NCBI RefSeq assembly: GCF_001189295.1
Contig: NZ_CP012159.1
Coordinates: 372,001-436,000 of the forward strand
Source of the DNA: Chondromyces crocatus
GTDB taxonomy: Bacteria > Myxococcota_A > Polyangia > Polyangiales > Polyangiaceae
Direction: 5' to 3'
DNA: 64,000 nucleotides
Below the pieces are notes generated by a model. That model did no database searches and had not been told where the DNA came from. It was given only the letters and a program-made list of their open reading frames with translations. Shown piece by piece: positions 9,745 through 18,589 of the stretch (position 1 is the stretch's first letter; each line of letters begins with the position of its first letter). A program made the position numbers and the translations under genes.

Positions 9745-10953
9745 ATGAGCGAGCCTCGAGACACGGGTGCGTTTCTCGCCACGTCCGGCACGCCTGACGG
9801 CACAGCGGTGCAGGTCGACGCGACGGCGGCGGTCGATGGAGCCGAGACGGGCAGCAGTACAGCGCCCGATCTCGGCCTGTTCAGCGTGCTGCGCGACGAT
9901 GGGACGGCCGCGCCCGATCACGGGATGGATCTCGCCCTGGCGATGCGCGCTTACCGGGAGATCAAGAGGCTGCGCCTGCTCGACGCGCGGATGATCTTGC
10001 TCCAGCGCCAGGGGCGCGTCGGGTTCTACGGGGCGTGCACGGGGCAGGAGGCCACGCCGATCGCCACCGCGCTTTCGCTCTCGCCGAGTGACTGGGTGTT
10101 CCCCGCGCTCCGGGAGAGCGTGATGATGCTCGTGCGCGGCTTCCCCCTCCGGACGTACATCGCACAGGTCTTCGGAAACTCGGGTGACAACCAGAAGGGG
10201 CGGCAGCAGCCCTCGCACATGAGTGGCCGAGCGGTGAACCAGGTCTCCTGGTCGAGCTGTATCGGGACCCAGCTGCCGCAAGCGGTCGGAGCGGCGTGGG
10301 CCTCGAAGCTCCGCGGCGACGGGGCGGCGGTGATCGGGTTCCTCGGCGACGGGGCGACCAGCGAGCCCGACTTCCACATCGCCCTCAACTTCGCCGGTGT
10401 CTACCGGGTCCCTTGCGTGATCATCTGCCAGAACAACCACTGGGCGATCAGCGTGCCCACCTCGCGACAGACGGCGTCGACGACGCTCGCCATCAAGGGG
10501 CGCGCCTACGGCGTGCCGTCCATCCGCGTCGACGGCAACGACGTGCTCGCGATCCATCGGGTGGTCACGGACGCGGTGGCGCGCGCGCGCTCGGGAGGGG
10601 GGCCCACCTTCATCGAGGCGCTCACGTACCGGATCGGAGCTCATTCGACGAGCGACGACCCGTCCTTGTATCGCTCCCAGGACGAGGTCGAGCGCTGGAT
10701 GCAGCGCGATCCCCTGGCGAGGCTCCGCAGGTACCTCGTCGCCCAGGGGGTACTGGACGACGCCGCAGACGCGGAGATGGAGAAGGTGCTGAACGGCGAG
10801 ATTGCTGCGGCCATCACCGAGGTCGAGGCGCTCTCTCCGCCGGAGCGAGACTCGATCTTCGACGATGTCTACGCGGAGCTGCCCTGGCACCTGCGCGAGC
10901 AGCGGGAAGAGCTCCGACGCTCTCGGCCTGCGCCCGGCCACGGGCGCAGCTGA
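9745..10953 (+). CDS. 2-oxoacid dehydrogenase E1 component, alpha subunit (branched-chain type favoured)
   Basis: This is the thiamine-diphosphate-binding alpha subunit of a 2-oxoacid dehydrogenase complex. It carries the motif GDGATSEPDF...CQNN (GDG at 201-203, Asn 230-231) and the ligand region YGACTGQEA. IGAHSTSDDPSLYR looks more like branched-chain (2-oxoisovalerate) than pyruvate E1-alpha, which usually has a GPHT version. The first 60 residues are a low-complexity extension. Neither E1-beta nor E2 is here, but lpdA (E3) lies 1.5 kb downstream on the same strand. Branched-chain 2-oxoacid oxidation feeds iso-fatty-acid synthesis in myxobacteria. Substrate choice is my inference. Confidence 0.85.
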   Translation: MSEPRDTGAFLATSGTPDGTAVQVDATAAVDGAETGSSTAPDLGLFSVLRDDGTAAPDHGMDLALAMRAYREIKRLRLLDARMILLQRQGRVGFYGACTGQEATPIATALSLSPSDWVFPALRESVMMLVRGFPLRTYIAQVFGNSGDNQKGRQQPSHMSGRAVNQVSWSSCIGTQLPQAVGAAWASKLRGDGAAVIGFLGDGATSEPDFHIALNFAGVYRVPCVIICQNNHWAISVPTSRQTASTTLAIKGRAYGVPSIRVDGNDVLAIHRVVTDAVARARSGGGPTFIEALTYRIGAHSTSDDPSLYRSQDEVERWMQRDPLARLRRYLVAQGVLDDAADAEMEKVLNGEIAAAITEVEALSPPERDSIFDDVYAELPWHLREQREELRRSRPAPGHGRS

Positions 10954-11162
10954 CGCGGCAGAACTGGAATCCGTCGCGAGCTGAAGCCCACGTCACCATT
11001 ACGATGTGCTCCCCTCTATGTACGGGCCCCGCGCCGGAGCACTGTTCTCTACATTCAGATCTGGCCTTGGTGCCCCGCCTTGAGTAGATAATGTCACCTG
11101 AGCAGCAGGCACTCAACGCACGCCTGGAGAGCCGGGCCCCTTAGCCTGAGGAGACGCGTACG

Positions 11163-12248
11163 ATGAAATTGGAGCGGATGTCGGTTGTACTGCTCGCGGG
11201 AAGCGTGTTCGCGGCAGGATTCTGGGGGTGCGGCGGCGGCGACGACGGCAACGGCGGCGGCGGCAACGAGGGTGGTAGTGGAGGCGGCTCCTCGACCACG
11301 ACCACGCCGTCGACGACGAGCACGATGTCGGGCGGTTCGTCGAGCTTGCTCGGTGCGACGTGCACGACCGACACGGACTGCGGCAGTGAACTCCGCTGCT
11401 CGCCGGCAACGGGGAACGACCCCATCTTCGAAGGTGGCCCCAGCAATGGCTACTGCACCAAGGACTGCGCCTCGAACGACGAGTGCCCCGGCGAGGACAA
11501 CATCTGCCTGACGGGTGGCGCGGGGTCCCAGGGTCAGTGCGTTCTGGGGTGCACGCTCGGTCAGCCGCCCTTCCAGAGCCTCCAGCAGCCGCTCGACTTC
11601 GACAAGTGCCAGGGCCGCGGCGATCTGCGCTGTCAGGCGCTCAACCAGGCGGGCACCATCGCGGGCTGCCTGCCCAGCTGCAACAGCAACGCAGATTGCA
11701 GCGGGCGCGCCTGCGACAAGCGTTCGACCGTCTGCGTGGACACGCCGAACACGGGCCTCCCCAACGGGACGCAGTGCGACCCCAATGCGGCCGTGGACCC
11801 CTGCGAGGCGCTCTGCGTGAACTTCGGTGACGGCCTCGGCATCTGCAGCCAGGCCTGCAGCCTCGGCGGCCCCGACCTCGCGGACTGTGGTGGTCTGCAG
11901 AACGGGCTCTGCGCCTACGCCTCCGGCAACGCGCCTGGGCTCAGCGACCTCGGGTTCTGCGCAGCTCCCTGCAGCGCACACACCGACTGCGCCAACCCGC
12001 ACCTGTTCTGCACCTCGGTCGGCCAGAACCTCGGCTTCTGCTTCGGCGCCGGTGAATGCCCCAACGGTCAGGGCGACTGTGAGGCCGGCGAGACCTGCCA
12101 CCAGACGTCGGGAGGCCCGTTCTGCCTCGACAACACCTACCCCTGGAATGACGGCGGGACGGGTGGCGGCGGTGCTGGCGCAGGTGGCGATGGTGGCGCT
12201 GGTGGTGCTGGTGGCGCCGGTGGCGCCGGTGGCGACGGCGGCAACTGA
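11163..12248 (+). CDS. Cys-rich lipoprotein with Gly-rich spacer and tail
   Basis: The 361-residue product has a lipoprotein signal ending in GFWGC. It is followed at once by a Gly/Asn/Ser/Thr spacer, then about 250 residues with some 30 cysteines in CxxDxDC-like arrangements (TCTTDTDCGSELRC, CASNDECPGEDNIC) and finally a GGAGG tail. A GAGGAG site precedes the ATG. The spacer-core-tail design matches other lipoproteins in this window, suggesting a surface protein held away from the outer membrane. An intrinsic terminator follows. Function unknown. Confidence 0.75.
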   Translation: MKLERMSVVLLAGSVFAAGFWGCGGGDDGNGGGGNEGGSGGGSSTTTTPSTTSTMSGGSSSLLGATCTTDTDCGSELRCSPATGNDPIFEGGPSNGYCTKDCASNDECPGEDNICLTGGAGSQGQCVLGCTLGQPPFQSLQQPLDFDKCQGRGDLRCQALNQAGTIAGCLPSCNSNADCSGRACDKRSTVCVDTPNTGLPNGTQCDPNAAVDPCEALCVNFGDGLGICSQACSLGGPDLADCGGLQNGLCAYASGNAPGLSDLGFCAAPCSAHTDCANPHLFCTSVGQNLGFCFGAGECPNGQGDCEAGETCHQTSGGPFCLDNTYPWNDGGTGGGGAGAGGDGGAGGAGGAGGAGGDGGN

Positions 12249-12295
12249 GCTGTTCGCATGATCCGTCGCTGAGCTGACTCGGTGACGCGACGCAC

Positions 12296-12330
12296 GCCGA
12301 AGGCGCCTTCACGGCGCTTTCGGCATTTTT
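12296..12330 (+). terminator. Intrinsic terminator after the Cys-rich lipoprotein gene
   Basis: A 12-bp stem, GCCGAAGGCGCC (12296-12307) with GGCGCTTTCGGC (12313-12324), contains one G-U pair. It has a five-base loop and is followed by ATTTTT. Confidence 0.85.
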
Positions 12331-12502
12331 GTCGGTGGGGTGTTTGCGTTCGCGGCCAGGTCGTGTAAGTCCGGCTCGCGCCGGGTGCCTTGGTGTGGCC
12401 TCGGCTTGTCCTGCCGGGCTCCCCTCCCCACGTTCTGGTGGACGTGCTGTAGGGGACTCGTACCGAGCAACCCCCGGCAAGCGTCATCGAGCGGAGATCA
12501 GG

Positions 12503-13909
12503 ATGAAGACCTACGACGCCATCGTCATCGGCGCGGGCCCTGGCGGCTACCCCTGCGCGATCCGCCTCGCCCAGCTCAAGCAGAAAACCCTCTGCATCGA
12601 GAAGGAGTCGCCCGGCGGGGTGTGCCTCAACTGGGGATGTATCCCCTCCAAAGCACTCATCGGAGCGGCGCATCTCTACCACAAGGCCAAGGATGCCGAT
12701 TCGATGGGCATCCGCGTGGGCAGCGTCGAGGTCGATCCCGAGAAGCTCCAGGACTGGAAGGAAGGGATCGTCAAGCGCCTCACCGGCGGGGTCCGTGGCC
12801 TGCTGAAGGGGAACGGCGCCGACCTGATGATGGGCAGCGCCCGGATCACCGGCCCGCGCCAGGTGGAAGTCACCCAGGCGGATGGGACCGTGGAGACGAT
12901 CGAGGCAACCAAGGGAATCGTCATCGCCACGGGGTCGAACACGATCGAGCTGCCGTCCTTCAAGTTCGATGGCAAGCAGATCATCGGCGCGAAGGAGGCG
13001 GTGAGCCTGCGCGAGATCCCGAAGCGGCTGCTCGTGATCGGCGGCGGGATCATCGGGCTGGAGCTCGGCATGGTCTACCAGAGCTTCGGCTCCGAGCTGA
13101 CCGTGGTCGAGGCCCTGCCGGATCTGCTCACCGGGATCGATCCCGAGTGCACCAAGATCGTCGAGCGCCGCCTCCTCAAGCGAGGGGCGACCATCCACAA
13201 GAACGCCAAGGCCTCGGGCTACGAGCGCCTGGCCGACGGCTCGATCTCGGTGAAGATCGATCAAGATGGCAAGCAGATCACGGCGAACGTCGATGTGGTG
13301 CTCGTCGCCATCGGCATGAGGCCGAACTCCCGCGAGCTCGGGCTCGAGCAGGTGGGCGTGAAGGTCGATCAGCGCGGCTTCGTCCCGGCGGACAAGTTCT
13401 GTCGGACCAACGTGCCGTCGATCTATGCGGTCGGCGACGTGAGCGGCGTCCCGATGCTGGCCCACAAGGCCACGAAGGAGGGTGAGATCGCCGCCGAGGT
13501 CATCGCCGGGCACAAGGCGGAGAAGGACTGGGTGGCCATCCCCAGCGCCGTCTTCACCGACCCCGAGATCGCCACGGTCGGCCTGAGCGAAGCCGAAGCG
13601 AAGGAGAAGGGGATCGAGATCCTCGTCGGGAAGTTCCCCTTCTCGGCCCTCGGCAAGGCGATGGCGATGAACGAGACCGAAGGCTTCGTGAAGATCATCG
13701 CCGACAAGACGACCAAGCAGGTGCTCGGCGTCCACATGGTGGGCCCCGAGGTCAGCGCGATGATCAGCGAGGCCGCGCTCGCGCTGGAGATGGCGGCGTT
13801 CCTCGAAGATGTGTCGCTGACCGTGCACCCGCACCCGACGCTGGGCGAGGCCTTCATGGAAGCCGCCGCCCACGCGATGGGCTCTGCCATCCACATCCTC
13901 AACCGCTGA
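12503..13909 (+). CDS. lpdA: Dihydrolipoyl dehydrogenase (E3)
   Basis: This FAD flavoenzyme reoxidises dihydrolipoyl groups of 2-oxoacid dehydrogenase or glycine-cleavage complexes using NAD+. The 468-residue sequence has the N-terminal FAD motif GAGPGGY, the redox disulfide in GGVCLNWGCIPSK (C41, C46), the NAD-binding GGGIIGLELG, the second FAD motif YAVGDV and the C-terminal catalytic HPHPTLGE. A GGAG site lies seven bases before the ATG. It stands alone between a terminator and a convergent gene, so it may be shared among several complexes. The E1-alpha gene upstream is a plausible partner. Confidence 0.95.
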   Translation: MKTYDAIVIGAGPGGYPCAIRLAQLKQKTLCIEKESPGGVCLNWGCIPSKALIGAAHLYHKAKDADSMGIRVGSVEVDPEKLQDWKEGIVKRLTGGVRGLLKGNGADLMMGSARITGPRQVEVTQADGTVETIEATKGIVIATGSNTIELPSFKFDGKQIIGAKEAVSLREIPKRLLVIGGGIIGLELGMVYQSFGSELTVVEALPDLLTGIDPECTKIVERRLLKRGATIHKNAKASGYERLADGSISVKIDQDGKQITANVDVVLVAIGMRPNSRELGLEQVGVKVDQRGFVPADKFCRTNVPSIYAVGDVSGVPMLAHKATKEGEIAAEVIAGHKAEKDWVAIPSAVFTDPEIATVGLSEAEAKEKGIEILVGKFPFSALGKAMAMNETEGFVKIIADKTTKQVLGVHMVGPEVSAMISEAALALEMAAFLEDVSLTVHPHPTLGEAFMEAAAHAMGSAIHILNR

Positions 13910-13910
13910 G

Positions 13911-14903
13911 CTACGAGCGGCGCCGAGCGGCCTTCGGGGGCTCGGCGCTGCGGCGCTCGAAGCACGCATCGGGCACGTTGCGTGCGTCACGCACGAGCCG
14001 CGTTGCGTCGACGAAGGCGGCGGTGACCGGGTCGTGGTAGCCGCTCGCCCCCGAGAGGCCCTCCAGCTGGCCCTGGTAGTGCCGCACGATGCGGCCCATC
14101 AGCACCTCACGAAGGTACTTTCCCACCATGGAGGCCAGCGCCACGCAGAGATCGCTGGCGTCGCCATCACGGACGAAGGCGATCTCTCCCAGCTCCGGGA
14201 AGTGGTACGCGCTCCGAGCGCGGGTCTCCTCCACGACGGAGTGAAGGCGCCCTCCCAGCGGGCCGAAGACGCTCGAGTACTTCCCGAAGCCGCCCACTTT
14301 GCCGCATACGGCGGCGACCTCGGCCCCTGCGAGGTCACGCAGCTCGAGTACCAGGCGTTCCATCGCGTGAAGGTCGAGCAGGAAGCGGTTCTTTCCGGCC
14401 ATCGCGCCGTCGTTCAGGCGGCGGGTACAGAGGATGATGGAGCGGACTGCGACGAACTCGATGCCCTGCGCGGCGAGCCGATCGAGGTCCTCATGAAGCG
14501 CCTGCGTGAGGCCGCTTTCGGTCTCGAAGGCCTCTTCGCAGCTCGACCAGCATTGCGATGTCACATGCTCGGGACAGGGGGCTTGCAGGGTCTCGTGGTC
14601 ATCGAGCGAGAGGGCGTGGATGAGCGCGTCCGGAGAGCTGGCGTCCCTGGTGCGGCCCGCGCCACGCTCCACCAGGGCGCGTGCCCAGGCTTCACCGAGC
14701 CCGACGTCTCCGTACGCCATGAACTGCTTGGAATCTCCGAGACGCTGCGCAAGCGCACCACGTGGAGCGCTGCTGGCAACCGACCAGCCGTCCCCATGAA
14801 CTTTCGCCAGCACCGCAGTGACGATCATCGGCCCCAGCCGTGGGCCGAGGCCGTTCTCGTCCGCTCCCACACGGAAACGGATGGCTGAAGTCGCCGTCGG
14901 CAT
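13911..14903 (-). CDS. Divergent ribonuclease HII-like protein
   Basis: The 330-residue protein begins with GADENGLGPRLGPMIVTAVL, matching the RNase HII opening (DExGrGplaGP). It is followed by GDSKQF, the family's second motif, and later by GDASDLCVALASMVGKYLREVL, which corresponds to the D...ASI.AK.xRD region. The DE pair, the DSK motif and a late Asp are therefore in the right order, but identity is low and the protein is longer than a typical 200-residue RNase HII. An AAGAGG site supports the ATG at 14903. It ends one base from the lpdA stop. Activity on RNA-DNA hybrids is inference; a separate canonical rnhB may exist elsewhere. Confidence 0.65.
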   Translation of the reverse strand: MPTATSAIRFRVGADENGLGPRLGPMIVTAVLAKVHGDGWSVASSAPRGALAQRLGDSKQFMAYGDVGLGEAWARALVERGAGRTRDASSPDALIHALSLDDHETLQAPCPEHVTSQCWSSCEEAFETESGLTQALHEDLDRLAAQGIEFVAVRSIILCTRRLNDGAMAGKNRFLLDLHAMERLVLELRDLAGAEVAAVCGKVGGFGKYSSVFGPLGGRLHSVVEETRARSAYHFPELGEIAFVRDGDASDLCVALASMVGKYLREVLMGRIVRHYQGQLEGLSGASGYHDPVTAAFVDATRLVRDARNVPDACFERRSAEPPKAARRRS

Positions 14904-14975
14904 GAGGACCTCTTGCCATACCTCTCGCGGCCTGTTCCAGCGAAACCCCAGCGACGCCGAGCGCGCAGCCCGCGG

Positions 14976-15001
14976 GGAACCACCGTTACGAGCACACCGT
15001 C
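14976..15001 (+). promoter_or_regulatory. ECF sigma-type promoter candidate
   Basis: GGAACC (14976-14981) is followed after 16 bases by CGTC (14998-15001), the usual pattern of RpoE-like extracytoplasmic-function sigma promoters. It points toward the lipoprotein gene starting at 15122. It is a pattern match only. Confidence 0.4.
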
Positions 15002-15121
15002 TTTCGTTCCGGCCCCCACGGTCGAACGTGTCCATGCTCCACGTCCAGTCTTGGTTGGTCCCCGAAGCAGATCGTGCTGTTGTGGGGAGAGCATCGAGCA
15101 AGTCGGACAGAGGGGGTCATC

Positions 15122-16651
15122 GTGACGTCGTGGATCCGGTGGCGAGCCAAGGCAGTGCCTTCCTGCCTCCTGACAGCGCTGGCGGGCTGCACAGTCCTGG
15201 CGAGCTGTTCGCCTCCCGTGTTGACCCGCGACGGGAAACTGGTGTTCGCCGAGGGAGGCGCCCGCGGAGCCTCGGTGCTCACCGCGAACGGTGTCGAGTT
15301 CCTCGATACGACGGAGACACCGGCGCCCATCCTGCGCCGCAGCGCCGACGAGCCCTGGCAGCCCGCCACCGGCTTCTTGTTGCCGCGCAGTGGCGTCTGG
15401 CGCGCGACCTCTCGTCCCGTCGCCATGAGCGGTCCTGGGGTGGCCATGGTGCTCCGCACCAGTGATCACCTGGTGCCTTCCTGGGGTGGCGAGATCTTGA
15501 TGCGGATCGACACGTTCGTTCCCACCAAGGCATTTCCGGAGGTGGCGACGCGCCCACCACGGTTCCTCGCCGTGGTCATCGACGGACGCAGCCCGAACAC
15601 CACGGCGCTCGCCGAGGTGGCCCTGGACAATCTCGGGCACCAGGACCGGGTCATGATCATCGACACCACGCCGGTCCGTATCGTGCTCCCTGCGCTGCCT
15701 GGGTCTCACCGGACGCTGCTCGGCGCTGCGACCGAGCGCGTGGTGTCGCGGGGATGGCAGAGCAGCGCCAGCTTCGTGCAGTCGTCCGGCAAGCCTGCCC
15801 CCCGAGGGAGCCGCGCGCCGGCGCGGGACCTGGCGAAGGCGCTCTCTCTGGCTCGCGCGCAGCTCCGTCAGGGCGCAGGTGCTCCGCAGGCGCACCTCGA
15901 ACGGCAGATCTTGCTCCTCACCGACGGCGCCGACACGTCACGGGTGCCTTCCTCGGTGGAGCGCGAGGTGGAGTCCTTGCGTGCGGCCGACATCCGTCTG
16001 ATCACCGTCGGCGTCCAGGATCAGCAGGACCCTCTGGCGCTGCAGTCCCTGGGTGACGAGGTGTACGCCGGAGGGTCCTTCGAGGATCGCGAAGAGGCCC
16101 TCGCCGAAGCCATTCCTCCTCCCGGTGAGGTCGTGCTCAAGGACGTCGAGCTCACCCTGTCTTCCGCCCCAGCGCCATTGCGCGTCCTGGAGATGTCGGG
16201 CGGCGCGAACGCGCTCTCGCCCGAGGTGGATCGCATCTTCTTCGGTGAGCTCTATGCGGGCGAAGCGCGCACCGAGGTCGCGAGGCTCGTCGTCCCCGTC
16301 TGGGTCCCCGGTGAGCCCCTGGAGATTCGCGTGACGGCCACCTACCGCGATGTGGCGACCGGCGAGCAGCGCACGTCGCACAGCACGGTGCATTGTCGCT
16401 ACTCCGCCGATGTGGAGCGTATCGCCAACGCCCGCCACGGTGACGTGATCGCCTATGCGTCCGCCCTCGCCATGGTGCGACGGCTCCACCGCGCCTTCCT
16501 GGGGAGCCGGGTCGATCAGGTAGGGGGCCTGCGGCCTCTGGTCACCTGGCAGGCGAATACACTCGCGTCACTCGCCAAGACGCAGCGTGATCCCGCCATC
16601 GGTGCTCAAGCGGAGATCCTGCGAGCGCTCCTCGACTCGATCGAGGAGTGA
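15122..16651 (+). CDS. VWA-like lipoprotein
   Basis: The 509-residue product has a signal peptide with two possible lipobox sites (LAGC, LASC). Its middle resembles a von Willebrand factor A domain: VVIDGRSPN stands where the DxSxS metal site should be and is degenerate, RIVLPALPGS follows, and ILLLTDGADTS matches the conserved TDG region. The C-terminal third is beta-sandwich-like, then helical. The GTG start is chosen because AGAGGGGG lies seven bases upstream. The protein probably faces the periplasm or surface and may mediate protein contacts. An ECF-type promoter candidate lies upstream. Confidence 0.65.
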   Translation: MTSWIRWRAKAVPSCLLTALAGCTVLASCSPPVLTRDGKLVFAEGGARGASVLTANGVEFLDTTETPAPILRRSADEPWQPATGFLLPRSGVWRATSRPVAMSGPGVAMVLRTSDHLVPSWGGEILMRIDTFVPTKAFPEVATRPPRFLAVVIDGRSPNTTALAEVALDNLGHQDRVMIIDTTPVRIVLPALPGSHRTLLGAATERVVSRGWQSSASFVQSSGKPAPRGSRAPARDLAKALSLARAQLRQGAGAPQAHLERQILLLTDGADTSRVPSSVEREVESLRAADIRLITVGVQDQQDPLALQSLGDEVYAGGSFEDREEALAEAIPPPGEVVLKDVELTLSSAPAPLRVLEMSGGANALSPEVDRIFFGELYAGEARTEVARLVVPVWVPGEPLEIRVTATYRDVATGEQRTSHSTVHCRYSADVERIANARHGDVIAYASALAMVRRLHRAFLGSRVDQVGGLRPLVTWQANTLASLAKTQRDPAIGAQAEILRALLDSIEE

Positions 16652-16690
16652 AGCCGCGAGGGCAACGACGAGCGCGCGCGCTTGGCACGA

Positions 16691-17524
16691 TCAGACGTCG
16701 AACGCCCTTCGAATCGCTTCGGCGACGCCACCGCCGAGATCGCCGTGGGCACCGAGGGTGTCCGTGGCAGCGCGCTTCACCGGCTCGGGCGCTTGCATCA
16801 TCGCAAACGAACGTCCTGCGGTCTGGAACATAGGCACATCATTGATCCAGTCCCCGACCACGACGACCTCGTCGACCGAGCAGCCGTAATAAGCGGCCAT
16901 CCACGTCACCGCCGTCCCTTTGGTCGATCCCGCTGCGCGCACCACCATTCCATAGGTGCTCTGCGCACGGCTCACAGGGAACGACGCGACGAAGGCCCGC
17001 TCATCGAGTTCGGCGCGAATCTCTGCCTCTGCGTCGCGGATCTGCGCCTCCGAGCCCACGGCGACCAAGGCCATGACCCCCGCCTCGTGCTCCCACGAGG
17101 GGTGTGAACTCACGCGCTCGACGCACTGGAGAGAGGGTGACCACGTCTTGACGTAGGGAGCGAAGGGTTCCCCGACCGCGTCGTAGACGATGGCGTCCTC
17201 GGCGAAGAGGAAACAAGCAGGCTGATGACGGGAGACGACGCGCTTCAAGGTGCTGGCCGCAGCCCCGGAGAGCGTCCTCACGTGATGGTGCTTGCTGCCC
17301 TCCGCGTCCACGATATGGCTGCCGTCGACACAGGCGAGTGGGCCGGTGACCCCGATCGAGCGCGCGACATGCCGCGTGCCGGAGTAGAGCCTGCCGGTGG
17401 CGATCGTGACCGGAACGCCCGTGGCCTTCAGGCGCTGAATGGCACGCTGATCGTCTTCGTGGATGGTTCCATCACGACGAACCAGGGTGCCATCCACATC
17501 GAGGGCGAGAAGCTTGTATGCCAT
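16691..17524 (-). CDS. Cof-type HAD-IIB phosphatase
   Basis: The 277-residue enzyme has the haloacid-dehalogenase nucleophile motif LDVDGTL (D9, D11), a TIATGR motif II and the late GDWINDVPMF motif that binds Mg2+. A large alpha/beta cap sits between motifs II and III, as in Cof-type sugar-phosphate phosphatases. It is cytoplasmic with unknown substrate. A GGGAG site precedes the ATG. It lies downstream of rplU-rpmA on the same strand, separated by a hairpin. Confidence 0.85.
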   Translation of the reverse strand: MAYKLLALDVDGTLVRRDGTIHEDDQRAIQRLKATGVPVTIATGRLYSGTRHVARSIGVTGPLACVDGSHIVDAEGSKHHHVRTLSGAAASTLKRVVSRHQPACFLFAEDAIVYDAVGEPFAPYVKTWSPSLQCVERVSSHPSWEHEAGVMALVAVGSEAQIRDAEAEIRAELDERAFVASFPVSRAQSTYGMVVRAAGSTKGTAVTWMAAYYGCSVDEVVVVGDWINDVPMFQTAGRSFAMMQAPEPVKRAATDTLGAHGDLGGGVAEAIRRAFDV

Positions 17525-17608
17525 CGGCCGTTCACTCCCAGAGTGCGTCGAGGTGAGCGCAGGCTCGAGCTCCGTGCATTCAACGGTCTCTCGACCCCCA
17601 AATGACTT

Positions 17609-17640
17609 CGGGGGTGCTGCTGGAACCAGCAACACCCCCG
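17609..17640 (-). terminator. Hairpin downstream of rpmA
   Basis: A 15-bp stem with one mismatch (CGGGGGTGCTGCTGG with CCAGCAACACCCCCG) and a two-base loop lies 22 bases beyond the rpmA stop. The following T-run on the minus strand is weak (CATTTGG), so termination may be partial. Confidence 0.6.
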
Positions 17641-17661
17641 GAGTGCTTCCGAAGCGTTCGC

Positions 17662-17922
17662 TCAGGAAGGCAGCGGATAGACCGATACCTGCTTCTTGGT
17701 ATTGGACTTCCACTCATACTTCACGATGCCATCGATCAGCGCGAACAGGGTGAAGTCACGCCCGGTTCCCACGTTGCGGCCGGCGTGAAGGGAGGAGCCA
17801 ACCTGGCGAACCAGGATGTTCCCAGCACGAACTTCCTGCCCTGCGTAGATCTTCACGCCGCGCTTCTGCGAATTCGAGTCGCGGCCGTTTCTCGAGGAAC
17901 CGCCGCCTTTTTTGTGAGCCAT
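17662..17922 (-). CDS. rpmA: 50S ribosomal protein bL27
   Basis: The 86-residue protein has the N-terminal [19 protein letters not shown] tail that reaches the peptidyl-transferase centre, and the [15 protein letters not shown] core of bL27. There is no cleavable N-terminal extension of the Firmicutes type. It follows rplU by 19 bases, the universal rplU-rpmA pairing. Confidence 0.98.
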   Translation of the reverse strand: MAHKKGGGSSRNGRDSNSQKRGVKIYAGQEVRAGNILVRQVGSSLHAGRNVGTGRDFTLFALIDGIVKYEWKSNTKKQVSVYPLPS

Positions 17923-17941
17923 TGCTCTCTCCTGCTTCTAG

Positions 17942-18250
17942 CTACCCGGTGATCCCGGTGATCTTGAGCTCGGTGAACGGCTGACGGTGACCGGTCTTCC
18001 GCCGGTAGTTCTTCCGCCGCTTGAACTTGAAGATCACGATCTTCTTGCCGCGATCTTGGCTGGTAATCTCGGCCGATACGGAGGCGCCGCTCACGAGAGG
18101 CAGGCCGATCTTGGGGGTGTCGCCACCGACGAGGAGGACCTCGCCGAAAGTCACCTTGTCGCCCGCGTTGCCGGGGAGCTTCTCGACCCGGAGTTTCTGT
18201 CCTTCGGCGACCCGGTATTGCTTGCCGCCCGTCCTGATGACCGCGTACAT
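17942..18250 (-). CDS. rplU: 50S ribosomal protein bL21
   Basis: The 102-residue protein starts [14 protein letters not shown] and contains the family signatures [11 protein letters not shown] and [15 protein letters not shown], the latter binding 23S rRNA. It is first in the rplU-rpmA operon, with a strong promoter about 130 bases upstream. Confidence 0.98.
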   Translation of the reverse strand: MYAVIRTGGKQYRVAEGQKLRVEKLPGNAGDKVTFGEVLLVGGDTPKIGLPLVSGASVSAEITSQDRGKKIVIFKFKRRKNYRRKTGHRQPFTELKITGITG

Positions 18251-18381
18251 GGCTTCGCTTCCTGACGCATGATCGCGGCGGCGTCCGCAGCGTCATGACT
18301 CTATGAAGATGGTTCGGTGAGAGGGGGTTGTGGCGGGCTGCCAACGCACCCGAGCCATCACCCCGGAAACAGGGGAAGCGG

Positions 18382-18409
18382 AGTATACGGACCTGACCCT
18401 CGTTGGCAA
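18382..18409 (-). promoter_or_regulatory. Sigma-70 promoter of rplU-rpmA
   Basis: On the minus strand TTGCCA (18404-18409, five of six matches) is followed after 16 bases by TATACT (18382-18387, five of six). This leaves a leader of roughly 125 bases before rplU. The surrounding gene-free stretch 18251-18589 holds nothing else I can name except a CCGGAGG ribosome-binding site for the next plus-strand gene. Confidence 0.75.
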
Positions 18410-18589
18410 GACTCCGCAAGCGCCGATCGCGCCTATTGCGGCGACCAAGCCTGGCAGGACACCCAGCTCATGCATGCCCGCAGACACGAAATACCCAGGC
18501 AGTCACCCATCCGCCCGAAGTAGCATGGTCTGGGGGGGAGTGTTCGGACTCCGACGCTCACCACTTACCACAGTGCTTCCGGAGGCACC

